A stretch of 64,000 bases of DNA from Perca fluviatilis (lineage: Eukaryota; Chordata; Actinopteri; Perciformes; Percidae): NCBI RefSeq assembly GCF_010015445.1, contig NC_053119.1:8590050-8654049 (forward strand). The letters are read 5' to 3'. Positions within the stretch are counted from its first letter, which is position 1. The number at the start of each line of letters is the position of its first letter. The position numbers and the translations under genes were made by a program. Below are positions 53,776 through 64,000 of the stretch, one piece after another. Under the pieces are notes generated by a model. That model was given only the letters and a program-made list of their open reading frames with translations. It had not been told where the DNA came from and searched no databases.

Positions 53776-55145
53776 ATTTTCAACAACCACGTCCTGGCTG
53801 GGAGGAATGCAAATTACCACCTCCTTTATAAACATAATGTCTTCAGTCATTAATGTTGAAATGCCTCATATCTTCCTCTTCTATATTGCCGTCCATTTTA
53901 AGAATTGGTGTGTTTGCTCATGATGAATAACTTTGCCCGCTGTTCATATGATAGGTGGTTATTGATCCCTTTCTGGCTCAGAGAGAGGGATGACTCAGAG
54001 TGTGTGGCCCAATATCTTTCCGGAGATAAGATGTCCTGCAGAGCTCCAGAATTAGAGAGCTGGATCAATGTGTGAGCATGCCAGTAACATACATCATCAT
54101 TTCCCCACCATATAAGTACATTAAAATAATGTAATCTGATTGCAGAACAAATGCAATGATGCCAGTTTTTTTTAGAACTGGTCCTGCTATCAAATCCTCA
54201 GCCAGTGTACAGATCTGAGTACATACGTATTCAATCAGTTGTTCACTGTTTTCAGTTTGCTGCCATGGAATGAAACAATCCACTGCATATTAGATCTATG
54301 AAAACTGATAGAACTGCTTTTTTGTGACTTTTATTTGGCACAGCATTGACATAACATGGCACAGATATACATTTGTAAAACGTATTGAAAAAAATTTAAC
54401 AAAAATGTGTTGTATGTAATAAATGAGACAGAAACTATATTCAATAATAATAAATACAGGGGGGAATGAAACTACATTCCCCAGGATCCAATTCATCACC
54501 CCACGCTGTTCTACCAAAACGCTTTAGCTGTTTTGCAAATATAGGAAATTTAACTTGACAGTTATATGTGCAAAAATGAACAGTCAATGTCTATCTTTCA
54601 GATACAGTTTATTTAAAGCTTTTAAGTACATCATCAGCTCTTAAGTGCAGCCTTTTCCTCTTCATTAAAGCCATTCACAGATGCATCGAGTATTTTTAAA
54701 AACCATAAGGCTGTGAAAAGAGAACACCGGTTGTTTCATATAAAGAGTACGCATTTTTTTTAAACACTGGATAAAAGATTGAACTTGTCAAAATGTCAAC
54801 CATTGAGTGATTGTTTTCAGGGCAGTCCGGAATTGTAAATGAAAAATGCTGCTGCACATCTGAACAATGTCGATTTGACTGATGAAAGCGTCTTGATGGT
54901 AAAACATCAGGAACAGGGAGAAACAACTTGTGTTTTAGTTTGCACATTCATAATCAGCACATCCGATGTATGCAAAAGCTACTGCTAAATCCTTTCTGCA
55001 GCCTGCCGATTCGAACAGACAGTGTTTTTCACTTCATTCATCAATAGTCAAATTGGCTAGTAACTTTACAATGTTAAACACCAAAGTGAATTTAAAATGG
55101 CAGGTTGGCGGCTGTCAATTTAAAAGCCCTGATTGTTGGTCTATG
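53776..55145. other. Noncoding, possible retroposon tail
   Basis: On the reverse strand, GCTGTGCCAAATAAAAGTCA followed by CAAAAAAG (54340-54318) looks like a polyadenylated 3' end, possibly of a LINE, but no upstream coding motif was recognised. The rest is AT-rich. Confidence 0.35.
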
Positions 55146-55153
55146 ATTTAAAG

Positions 55154-55611
55154 CAGAGATCTTCAACAGGGGGTCCGTGACCCTTAGGGGGTCCTCAGAG
55201 TTAGTGCAGGGAGGCCGCCAAATTATGTTAAAAACCTTTTTTTTTAAAGTTTCTTTTTTTCAAAAATTAAAATGTCTGAAAATAATAATATGAATCCAGC
55301 ATATTATAGAAAATATAAATTGGCCTCTTTATGAATTTTTGTAAAAACTGAATTTACACATTGAAGATAAGCTTACTATACTATAGGTACGGTAGCCACT
55401 ATGGTAACCATGCAGTTCAGTTTAAGGAGTCACTGTGCCTTCCACATATATGTTGTGATGTACAAATAATATATTTATCCGTTTATTTTCATCCATCCGT
55501 CCTGGTTTAACACTTAATTTTCATACAACATATGTTCGGCAGTAGCGGGTCCCTGCTCTGTCTCTCTTTCAGCTAAGGGGTCCTCGGCCTAAAAAACGTT
55601 GAAGACCCCTT
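55154..55611 (+). mobile_element. Nonautonomous hAT, 458 bp
   Basis: Left CAGAGATCTTCAACAGGGGG, right (reversed) AAGGGGTCTTCAACG. Perfect 8-bp target duplication ATTTAAAG at 55146-55153 and 55612-55619. GGGGTCC and GGACCCC boxes sit inside the ends. Noncoding. Confidence 0.9.
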
Positions 55612-55619
55612 ATTTAAAG

Positions 55620-56380
55620 GAAGCATTGTACTGATGTGTGGTCACAAAATACCACTAAGTGGGTGTTTGGCGAAACGTTTTCAGGAAGGAAAAATTACAG
55701 CTTTAAATTAATGCAGTTTATGCATTTTTTTTCTTCAAAATGTAGTGTTAAGGGCAAAGGTTACAGAATGATCTCACTTGTGAAGTAGCAGAGAAAATTA
55801 TCAAAAGGCAGCAAGGTGTGCAAGAAGGCCAAGTGTGTATTTAAATACAAGGCTCACTGTTACATTCTTCAAATCTTCCTTTTTCTAGAATCACAAAAGT
55901 TATATACAACAAAAGGAGAACAAAGTCAACAACCTTCAGATGTGACAGGAGTGCATTGATCTGCCCCAGTATAACAGGCCCACAGTGAATAGGACCAGAA
56001 TAAGCTGCTTATACGCATTACCGCTGCTGTCGATTTAACACAAATTAGCACGCACTGGGTCACAACTCTCCATGAGAACATTTTTGCTGCGTATATTTAA
56101 AGACTAACTGACTATTTCAGACAGTGATTTAGCAATTTAGTTCTCCTCTCCACACCGGCGGAGAAGTTACGGAGCTCAACTGCAGGGAACTGAAACAGGA
56201 AGTAGACACCTCAGAGCTGCCGAGAAGATCCTGTCTGGGGATTCTCAGTTGAAGTTGAAAATGGATGCTCCTACATTACTGTAAGTACCACAGGTTCAGC
56301 TGCACTTTCTGTTTAGCGCCAAATAGCAAATGCTAGCATGCTAACAACATGGTTAACATTATACCTGCAAGATATTGGCA
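55620..56380. other. Noncoding, nothing recognised
   Basis: No gene or repeat recognised. Confidence 0.4.
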
Positions 56381-58176
56381 TAATGGTGCGTTCTTTTTGT
56401 CCACCGAAGTCGATTTACAAGTCGTTTTGCGGAGTTACGAACCGGAAGTTGCAAAAAGAACGCCACCGAGGTCGTATATACTAGGGTGACCAAACGTCCT
56501 CTTTTGCCCGGACATGTCCACTTTTACGCACTGTCCGGGGGGTCCGGGTGGGTTTTATAAATTCATGAAAATGTCCGGTTTTCACTGTTTTTCATGGGTC
56601 TATTACACGTGTACTTAAATTGAGTGGTGCTTTGCACAGTGTACTACGGTACTTTGTTGTGTGACGTAATTCCCGAGCGGCTGCTTTGTGGGCGGCTCTG
56701 CGACGCGCACATACACAGGGACCAGAGCAGACAGCGGAGCAGCATTGTACACAAAATGCTGCAGCGTTTCCTGCTAAAGTTTTCCCACCGTGGTCAGAAA
56801 ACACAGGGGAGACACTTTGTTTCTCTCGCTATGACTCTAGAGTCGTACTCGCTCGCCGTCACTCTCCCTTAATTCTCCCTCGCTCTATCACCCACTCCCC
56901 ACACACAGACATGCCGCTACCGAACACACAAACACCACCGCCAAGTATTAACATCAGGCTACGGCGCAGCTGGGCGTGGAGCCTGCGTACAACCATAAAA
57001 CAAGACTTAGTGCAGCTTCACAGTTGAACTGCAAAAAAAATGTCCCACGTACCGTCCCGGTAGGTACCGGACTAGTGGGAGGCGGAGTGCACCGTGTGCA
57101 AAGCTGGCACATATGTTTTAGTGTCTTTATTATTTATCTTATTACATTGAAAAGGTATTAAGACATATTTTGTTGTAGCTGGATTTTCTAACACAGAAGA
57201 GGTCATATTTAGAACATTATTTCATATTATTTATTTATTTTAAAGAGATGAGATTATCCTTTGTTGGGAAATCAAAACATGGACCTATGTACCGACTGTT
57301 TATATGGCGTACGTGTTTATGGACAATATCGACGCGTCGACAGCTGAACTCAGAGGTTCACTTTCAAGATGATAGCTACGTCGTGCATCACACATAGTAA
57401 ACATTGTGGTTTTCTACAATTTTAAGCACATTTGTCGTTGTTGTAGAACCAAATGAAAAATTCATTACATAGCGCTGTATACTGCTACCTATAGGCATGT
57501 CGCTACAGTCTTATTAGGAGTTAAACATAGCTGTATACTCTAGCTATAGGCATTGTCAGTCTTATTAGAAGTTAAACATAGCTGTATACTGCTAGCTATA
57601 GGCATGTCGCTACAGTCTTATTAGGAGTTAAACATAGCGCTGTATACTGCTAGCTATAGGCATGTCTCTACAGTCTTATTAGGAGTTAAACATAGCGCTG
57701 TATACTGCTACCTATAGGCATGTCGCTACAGTCTTATTAGGAGTTAAACATAGCGCTGTATACTGCTAGCTATAGGCATGTCGCTACAGTCTTATTAGGA
57801 GTTAAATACCGCCTGATTAGTTATTTTGTAGCTTGTGCAGCTGAAATTGGCTAGAGACGCTCGGTTGCTATATGACAACAACGGCTTTAAGCCGAGTCTT
57901 GAGCAGAAAGCAGAGCAGTAGCCTAACGTTAACGTTAATCAAAACGTAATTTTCATGTATCAAATTGTGAAATATATTTGTGTAATATGTCAATAACTGG
58001 GTGAATAGAATCCTAAATGTTACTAAAAATGTTACAAAAATCCATCTTTTCTCCGACTCGTAGTATTGTGTGACAAAAAGAACGCAACAACCCGCGGTTA
58101 TTCGTTTTTCGACATGGATGTGACGTCACACTCGAGCTACTAGTCACGATTACAAGACAAAAAGAACGCACCATTA
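56381..58176. mobile_element. Large TIR element, 1.8 kb, class unknown
   Basis: Perfect 21-bp inverted ends start TAATGGTGCGTTCTTTTTGT (56381-56401 and 58156-58176). AAAAAGAACGC recurs inside at about 56453 and 58074, so subterminal copies exist at both sides. A TA duplication is compatible with the outer TA. The interior holds CTAGGGTGACCAAACGTCCT at 56482 (itself a repeat-end-like sequence), a CpG-rich patch at 56640-57080 and the 58-bp tandem array. Frames in 56592-57161 show no transposase motif that I recognise. Confidence 0.72.
57467..57807 (+). repeat. 58-bp tandem repeat, six copies
   Basis: Unit landmarks are ACATAGCGCTGTATACTGC, then TAGCTATAGGCATGTCGCT, then CAGTCTTATTAGGAGTTAA. 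Four units are almost identical; the second is shortened at several points and the third lacks the GC of AGCGCTG. The array lies wholly within the TIR element. Noncoding. Confidence 0.95.
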
Positions 58177-58655
58177 GAGTGCGGATCGGGCCGCATTTTT
58201 CTGTCCGAGCCCGGACCTCGTCCGACAGAGCAGTAACCGAACCTGACCTGATCCCGACAGGCATTAAGAGCCTGACACAGTTCAAATCTCGTTTTTTTCT
58301 CATACTAATGACACTTAAATTTGTTTGTGTGGAAAGCCCGCTTTTATTAAGCAACTGTAGGAAGGCATTCGGAACAGACAAGTGGATCAGAGCACACGGG
58401 GCAACAAGCGCACGTTAACACAGGCGCACACCTACATAATAAGCTTTTTAAAATTTTAAATGTTCAATGCCTTATCGCGCTGATGTGACCAAGCCCGACC
58501 CAAACCCGAACATCATTTCTAAATATCTGTCGGGTGTCCCGACAGGTCCCGACGGGCTTGGTTCAGGTATCCATCCTCTAATTGGCAGGTTAGTGTTGTC
58601 ATTGCCAGAATTTTAGCATATCAACATTAGTATTTGGCTTCTTTTTATTATAAAG
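58177..58655. other. GC-richer stretch, repeat-like
   Basis: Repeated CCCGACAGG/CCCGACGGG and GAGCCCGGACC motifs (58190-58265, 58490-58570) occur at two points in opposite orientations, suggesting a degraded element between them. Not resolved further. Confidence 0.35.
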
Positions 58656-58853
58656 CAGGTCAACGTGTTATATAAATACTGTGAAAGTATTAAAACTAAA
58701 TCCAGATCAGATACTGTGCCTTTAAACGAGCTGTCAGGACTCTTGTACGGTTGTGATGTCACAACCGTACATCATATAGGTGGTAAAAAAGGTTCTAGTA
58801 GAAACCCAAAATTCAAGTATGAACCTGAACATGAGCGTGATATTGGGCCTTTA
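58656..58853 (+). repeat. Dispersed repeat, TTAA-ended, copy 2
   Basis: Matches 34770-35067: TATATAAATACTGTGAAAG, AAACGAGCTGTCAGGACTC, GTTCTAGTAGAAACCC, GAACATGAGCGTGATATTGG and a final CCTTTAA. The segment CGGTTGTGATGTCACAACCG (58748-58767) is a perfect palindrome centred on the CRE-like TGATGTCA. Confidence 0.65.
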
Positions 58854-59500
58854 ATCAAATCCATAAAATGATAAACAATTTATTTTGTCATTTAGTTTGG
58901 AGGAATTAGTTTGACAAAAAAAACACACACATCATGAATAATAAACTCTTTTTATATAGCACTTTCTGTATGTGTAAAGCTGATAATTTGTGCTAAGATA
59001 TGTAAAACGTGACGATGACAATGGATTAAATAGAAGATTCACATGGATACAAGTGAAGAGGTGGAACAGAACAAAAATTGCAATCCTAGAAGAATCCACT
59101 GCCATCCACATTGTTAGTCAATCTTAACAGTTCCTCTTTGTGGTGACAATCAGCACGCCGAAGCTGAAGCCTGTTCAGCGATGCTGCTTTGTCGAGGCTG
59201 TGTCTGCTCACTAAACTGATACACGGCTCACTGAAAACTGTCTTCATGTCAATCTCCCATTTTTTCAGTCTGATTGTTGCTTTGTCTCCTTCGTGCAATT
59301 TACAAGATAGTAGGCTGGATGTGTAATCCACTGTCCCCATTCTTTTATATCATCCTCTTTCACTCCCTCGTACCTCCCTGTCATTATTTATAATTATTAT
59401 AGGATTGTTGGAATGTCAGAGCACCACTGCCTCGACCCTTTCCACTTCTTTAAGTCAGATGATCCAAGAGCTGAGGCTTTTTCTACTGTTGCACACATTG
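58854..59500. other. Noncoding, nothing recognised
   Basis: The 84-codon reverse frame at 59086-59340 has no motif I can name. Confidence 0.4.
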
Positions 59501-59545
59501 TACTGTAAGTCACTCTGGATAACAGCTAAATGACTCACATAAAAA
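59500..59545 (+). repeat. SINE/L2-type 3' tail
   Basis: TGTAAGTCACTCTGGATAAC, then AGCTAAATGACT, the 3' signature shared by fish L2-type LINEs and their SINEs. Only the tail is recognisable. Confidence 0.6.
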
Positions 59546-59712
59546 TGCTAATTCAGTGCCACTCAAAGTTAGAGCCATTTTAATATTTTGGAGGAAGGGA
59601 GGGGGTAGTGCTTTTCTTTTTGGGCTATATATACGCTCTTCCATGACAGAGCGGTGCTAATAATGCTGTTAATGTCATAAAAAGTGACAAGCGACAGATG
59701 AAGCACAAGCTG

Positions 59713-59715
<3 letters not shown>

Positions 59716-59755
<40 letters not shown>

Positions 59756-60080
59756 GCGCATATCTCTCGAACCGTTAGTCCGATGGATTTCAAACTTGAC
59801 AGGTGTCTTGCTACGAGCACGAGTAAGTGCAGTGCCAAGTTTGACGTTGTTTGCATAAGAAATGCAAAAGATATCAAAAGATGTGTGTGTGCGTGTGGTT
59901 GTGTGCGCGTGTGTGTGTGTGTGTGCATGTGTGTGCGTGCGTGTGGTTGAGTGTGTGTCCGTGTGTGTGTGTGTGCGTGCGTGTGGTTGTGTGTGTGTGT
60001 GTGTGTGTGTGCGCATGCATTTGTGTGTGTGTGTGTGCGCGTTCTTGCGTGTGTGGTTGTGTGTGCTTGTGTGTGTGTTT
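59716..60080. repeat. (TG)n and TG-rich compound repeat around a short unique block
   Basis: A clean (TG)n at 59716-59752 and a longer TG/CG compound at 59882-60080 flank 59753-59881, which reads ATATCTCTCGAACCGTTAGT, then GATTTCAAACTTGACAGG. That block is itself a fish repeat commonly seen next to TG runs. Long open frames on both strands here are artefacts. Confidence 0.9.
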
Positions 60081-60645
60081 CTCCCTGAAGATGGTGTACA
60101 TGATGGAAATGACTTAAAATGCTCATCACACGACGGCATGTACCTTTCACAGAACAAAGAAACCTTGCAAGTGTAAGCCTTATTTGTGTTTTTTTTTCAC
60201 ACAGTCGAGGCACAGATGGAAATGGGAAAATGTCTGTTATCACGCGGAATATGTAGTGTAAGAATAATTTACTTTAATCCAAATGAGTCATTAACGCCTC
60301 GTCCGGACCAACCCACACTCTCCCTCAGGCTGCAGCAGCCAAGCTTTCCTTTTTCAGTCTGATTGAAAATTCAAAGTGATTGTGATTTTCTTTGACAAGT
60401 TGGACAGTTGTTAATTAGTTTGTCTTTTTAATCATTTTGGGAAGATCCACATTAAACCTGCATGTCACTGTTAATCACTGTGCCTTTTGGTCTTTTTTTT
60501 TTTAATTGCAGAGGTTTTATTCGCATTGTAAAGACAATCTTGTCACCTTTCAGCTTGTTGACAGCTGAATTTTTAGACACTACCAATTACACCTAGGAGA
60601 AATATTAAGGGACCAGTGGTTCTCATCTTGGGGGTCAGTTATAGT
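60081..60645. other. Noncoding, nothing recognised
   Basis: No gene or repeat recognised. Confidence 0.4.
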
Positions 60646-60648
60646 CCC

Positions 60649-61082
60649 GCATTGCCAGACCTATCTCCACAGTGCTGCAGAGGAAGGTCTGGCGAAAAAC
60701 GTGATCTGGTTTATTGGCATTTCTTTAAACCAATCACAATCGTCTTGGGCGGCACTAAGCACCAGACGCAGGCACGGTTCCTCTGCAAAATAGCCTCGGG
60801 AAGGAACTTGTTTTGGTGGAACGTGTGCACGTAGGGAGGGGAGTTCTTGAATTAAAATGGCCGTCGTGTGTGTGATGAGAAATTTACTCCAAAAAAAAAA
60901 ATATATATAATATAATATATAATATAAATATAATTTGATTGTTGGTTTTAGCTCAGAGGATGTTTCTCAAATCTACCTTTTTAGTTTAGAAAGCGGAAGG
61001 TGAGGGAAATCCAGCCGAAAATGTGGGACATCCGCTGTACAACGGGAACAACCCCGTAAATGAAACGTCGTCGATATAGACT
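60649..61082 (+). mobile_element. Family A copy with complete ends
   Basis: TATAGTCCCGCATTGCCAGACC-type start at 60647 and GTCGTCGATATAGACTA at the right. GGGGTCAG occurs just outside both ends (60630-60640 with three extra bases, and 61083-61090), a probable target duplication. An ATATAATATA patch at 60900-60935 is extra relative to other copies. Confidence 0.8.
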
Positions 61083-61090
61083 AGGGGTCA

Positions 61091-61600
61091 GGCCACTCAC
61101 TAGGGGTCGTATGATAAATCCTAAGCGTCATGAAATATCAAACAGCCACGAATCCTTGGGGAAGGTGCAGAGAAGAAGTAATAATAAGATGGGGCACTTC
61201 GCTCGGTAAAGCTTCTTGCACCGTGAAAAAAACAAATTCAGAAACCTTTCTGGTTGTTGTTTTTCCCCCGTGCCAAAATGACACACTTCGCCCCAGAGAC
61301 GTGGGAGTTTCATCATGTGCCACTCAGTTTCAGAGAGCATTCACAGCACATTTCCCTTCACAGATGTCTGGCTTGGTTTGTCATGCATGTAACAGTGAAG
61401 AACAAAGCTCAACCTGTTTGCGCTACACAAGCGTACACATACGGCACTTCACTGTTTCTTAGCCGACTCTCTGTAGCTGACCTACCTTCTTATATAAAAA
61501 GAATCACCACCCCACCTTTGTGCGTACGTATGCCTTAATCATTTGTGACATGCTTATGAATGTTCAATTGATGAATAATATAATTGTATTGCACATATAT

Positions 61601-61601
<1 letters not shown>
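61091..61601. other. Noncoding, nothing recognised
   Basis: Short frames on both strands show no recognised motif. No gene is supported. Confidence 0.35.

Positions 61602-61675
<74 letters not shown>
61602..61675. repeat. (AC)n microsatellite
   Basis: About 36 uninterrupted AC units. Confidence 0.98.
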
Positions 61676-61677
<2 letters not shown>

Positions 61678-62779
61678 GTGGAATGTTCCACTTGCATCTT
61701 CAAAGTGGCCTGAAAATAGAAACCAACACAGAATTCATACTGCTATGCATCTGACTTCAAACAAACACTCTTTTTTTTAGGAGGCATATTTTTAGAACCC
61801 TCAATGGACCTGTGAAGGGAAAAAAACTAATCGCTGGTTTGTAGACACTTAAATATCTGTCATGCGTATATAATGTAAGATTGGATTCATCTCTTAGCTC
61901 TGCAGGCTGAATTAAGATGTAGATCCGAGTGTTAAAGTCAATGACAGCATCTTTAGGGGCAACATTAGGAAAACTCTTTTTAAAAAACACCTCAACCTGG
62001 AGTTCAAAGCTTAGGGCTTAAAAGTGAAAGTTTTTTAAAACACAATATAAGTTTGATTCAACTTGAAAGCTTTTCCAGAGAGTATAGCCTTTAGGAAGTG
62101 ATAAAGTCGCTACAGTGGAGCTGCTGAACACAACTTTGTAGAAGAGAACTATGCAGGCAAATCTGTTGGGTCAGCTCTTTTGTTAAACTGGAAATCCAGA
62201 TAATTCTAACCAAAGGTGACTGCCCCTGCATCTGCTGCCCCAGCAATTAATGAGATGGGCCTCAGGAGTCACTGAGGCAGATCCCCGGATAGAGCTGTCC
62301 ACTTTATCTTAGCCTACATGGAAACGTAGCAGGCCAGACAGTGATATAGTGCCCGGGCTTCCTAGAAAGGTCGCAGCTTCCTGTACCACGCCGCAGGACC
62401 TCCCTTACTGTATCCACCAAAGAGTAATGGGGGCTGACTCTGCATGCCCCACAGCTAACATTAACATTTTTCTTTTTTGACATGCTTTAGAATTCTTCAC
62501 ACTTAAGATGCTGTTTTTCTACAATCCTCTGTGACGCACTGGAGGACCCCAAACACAGAAAGTACTGTAACTGTTTTGGTGACGGTGGAGGTGCTATCTC
62601 ACGCACAGCTGACCTTTATATGAACATAAGAACTCCGTCTGCAGTAATGATATTATTGTCAAGTATTAGGCTCTCTACTTATGATAGGCTGTGCTCACCG
62701 CATAAGTGCTGCAGAGTATAGTGCAGAGACACAATATCAACTTTGAGAACTGTGGATTCAGATTTTAGATCTATATCTA
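61676..62779. other. Single-copy-looking noncoding DNA
   Basis: No repeat or gene recognised. Confidence 0.45.
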
Positions 62780-62789
62780 CATTTCTTGT

Positions 62790-63259
62790 TAGCCTGACAA
62801 GCCAGACCCACATCAAGATGTTGGGTCTGGGAACTCACCATTGGCAAGGCTCAATCTGAGGGCGGGACAAAAACGGTTGTCTTTCAAATTCCCTCTGCAC
62901 GTAATAGGATAGCGCTACAACCAGGCAGAGCAGCGAAGAAGGTAGCGGAACTAGTTGATAGATTAAACTTTTGCCGTATCCGGTTGGCAAAACTCCGAAC
63001 ACATCTTCCATTTTTAAGAATGACTTCCGTGCCGTTCTTTGTTCTTTTCACAAAGAAAAGCGTAACTCCAAGTCTTCCAGAAGACCACTGTTCCCAGCAG
63101 AGGCAGCCATAAGCCCCGCCCACCGACTCTATACACGATGTGATTGGCCTGACCAGAGTTTGGTTTTTCCAGCTCGCAAGTCAACGAAGAGTGCCTAGAC
63201 TCCCCCTGGCTGCAAAATAAATTTGCTGCCACTAGGGTGTGCCTAGACTTTCTAGGCTA
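62790..63259 (-). mobile_element. Family D element copy 2, uninterrupted
   Basis: TAGCCTGACAAGCCAGACCC at the left, TAGACTTTCTAGGCTA at the right, inverted relative to the copy at 22763. The flanks CATTTCTTGT (62780-62789) and CATTTCTGT (63260-63268) are a near-perfect target duplication. This copy gives the empty site for the Harbinger guest in copy 1 (AACCGTTTTTGTCCCGCCC on the reverse strand). Noncoding. Confidence 0.82.
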
Positions 63260-64000
63260 CATTTCTGTATATGTACTGTAGATTTATGTAGATCACTCAA
63301 GTGATCCAACATCAAGAACAGAAATGTGAATGAAACGAGAATAGAGTATAACATAAAACATAGGCACTGGCAATTTACCTATCTTAGGAGAAGAAGAAAG
63401 GTAAGAGGCTGACCACCATGAAGGGTTCGGATGAATGAAACAAAAAGTCCTCCAACAGTTAACCAACCAACAACACATTGTAGAAGACTGGATGCAAACA
63501 GGCTTCCCCAAGATGTTTTCTGCGACTGTTCACAGCGACTTGGCATTCACCCCGGAAAACACTTCTGTAGAGGCACAAGAGCTCCATGTCAGGTAAAGGC
63601 AGGATACTGGTGCATTTTTACATTTGGACACCAAACTAAGTTATTTACGGAAATCAGCCGAGACATTTTTATTGTACTTTAGTTACATCTGGAATCAGAT
63701 GCTTGTAACCATGTAAGTACATTGATTAAGTGTCAATTGTTCCGTTTTGTTGTATTTTCAATCATCCACACTCAAGTCTCCCTACAAGTTATCTGCGGTG
63801 TAGGTATGCCAGTAAACACATCCAGGCAGGAATCTGTATCCTTGAAAAAATATTTGGTATAACAACCTAGTAGTATAGAAACATATTTTTTTTCTTCTTT
63901 TTATGATTATTTTTGACAGGACAGCTAGGGGAGAAAGGGGAGAGAGAGGGGAGAAAGGGGAGATAGAGGGGGTAGACGTGCAGGAAATCGTCACAAGTCG
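63260..64000. other. Noncoding end of window; GGGAGA-rich tract
   Basis: No gene recognised. At 63915-63972 a purine-rich run repeats GGGGAGAAAGGGGAGAGAGA-like units, preceded by TTTGACAGGACAGCTAGG and followed by GACGTGCAGGAAATCGTCAC, probably part of an interspersed repeat cut by the window edge. Confidence 0.5.

Noticed and set aside
57467..57807. CRISPR array
   Set aside because: Direct tandem repeats without unique spacers, in a vertebrate genome and inside a transposon.
59675..60243. 160-codon frames with His/Thr or Cys/Val runs
   Set aside because: Produced by TG/CA microsatellites, which are open in several frames on both strands.
62884..63232. Frames similar to those at 22844-23101, suggesting a gene family
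   Set aside because: Both derive from the noncoding family D element, in different orientations; no conserved protein-level pattern.

Overview
This window is nuclear DNA of a vertebrate, almost certainly a teleost fish and probably a percomorph. Evidence: a moderately AT-rich background, many long (AC)n/(TG)n microsatellites, and a fish-typical mix of short DNA-transposon derivatives (hAT, PIF-Harbinger, piggyBac/TTAA, Tc1-mariner), an L1-like LINE and a tRNA-derived SINE. No open frame reaches 175 codons, and the longest ones run through microsatellites or sit inside transposons. I find no complete host protein-coding gene, tRNA, rRNA or CRISPR array, so the window reads as an intergenic or large-intron stretch. 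Two host exon-like segments (19193-19308 and 7673-7702) are reported only as candidates.

Layout. 1-2640: mostly unassigned. 2641-5488: 3' part of an L1-like LINE split by another repeat (3620-4570) and holding a perfect 37-bp-arm hairpin. 6332-7236: (AC)n plus a CCTAA-rich repeat containing a TTAA-flanked MITE. 8045-9892: three-deep nest. 10189-10601: SINE. 11015-11475: small hAT. 12139-13980: long-inverted-repeat element with two guests. 15497-16935: repeat fragments. 17000-20000: mostly single-copy-looking. 20000-20661: family-A composite. 22763-23739: family-D element with a Harbinger guest carrying a MADF exon. 23994-24427: LTR-like segment. 24430-24990: element with a Cys-rich coding remnant. 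25536-26288: a family-A copy and a small hAT-like MITE. 27880-28165: foldback. 28600-29115: GC-rich repeat-like block. 30655-31039: second SINE. 32439-32639: Tc1/mariner-type MITE. 32918-33790: gene-bearing family-A relative followed by an ordinary copy. 36511-37135: Harbinger-like element with a Myb/SANT remnant. 37894-38208: TTAA MITE fragment. 39968-40347: family A. 43482-44567: hAT. 45606-48803: foldback family-A copy split by a 2.94-kb palindromic piggyBac element. 49192-49554: TTAA MITE. 49607-50701: Harbinger with a transposase tail. 51634-52333, 52431-52740, 53017-53661 and 55154-55611: hAT elements or pieces. 56381-58176: large terminal-inverted-repeat element enclosing a 58-bp tandem array. 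60649-61082: family A. 62790-63259: family D.

The main result is a stack of nested insertions whose empty sites can be read directly from the target duplications, several of which still carry exon remnants of transposase or accessory genes. No new functional host system is evident. The most unusual objects are the palindromic piggyBac derivative, the gene-bearing family-A relative and the 1.8-kb element with the internal tandem array. Family names A to D are labels used only in this report. Superfamily calls rest on target duplication length, terminal sequence and short coding motifs read by eye, without a library search.
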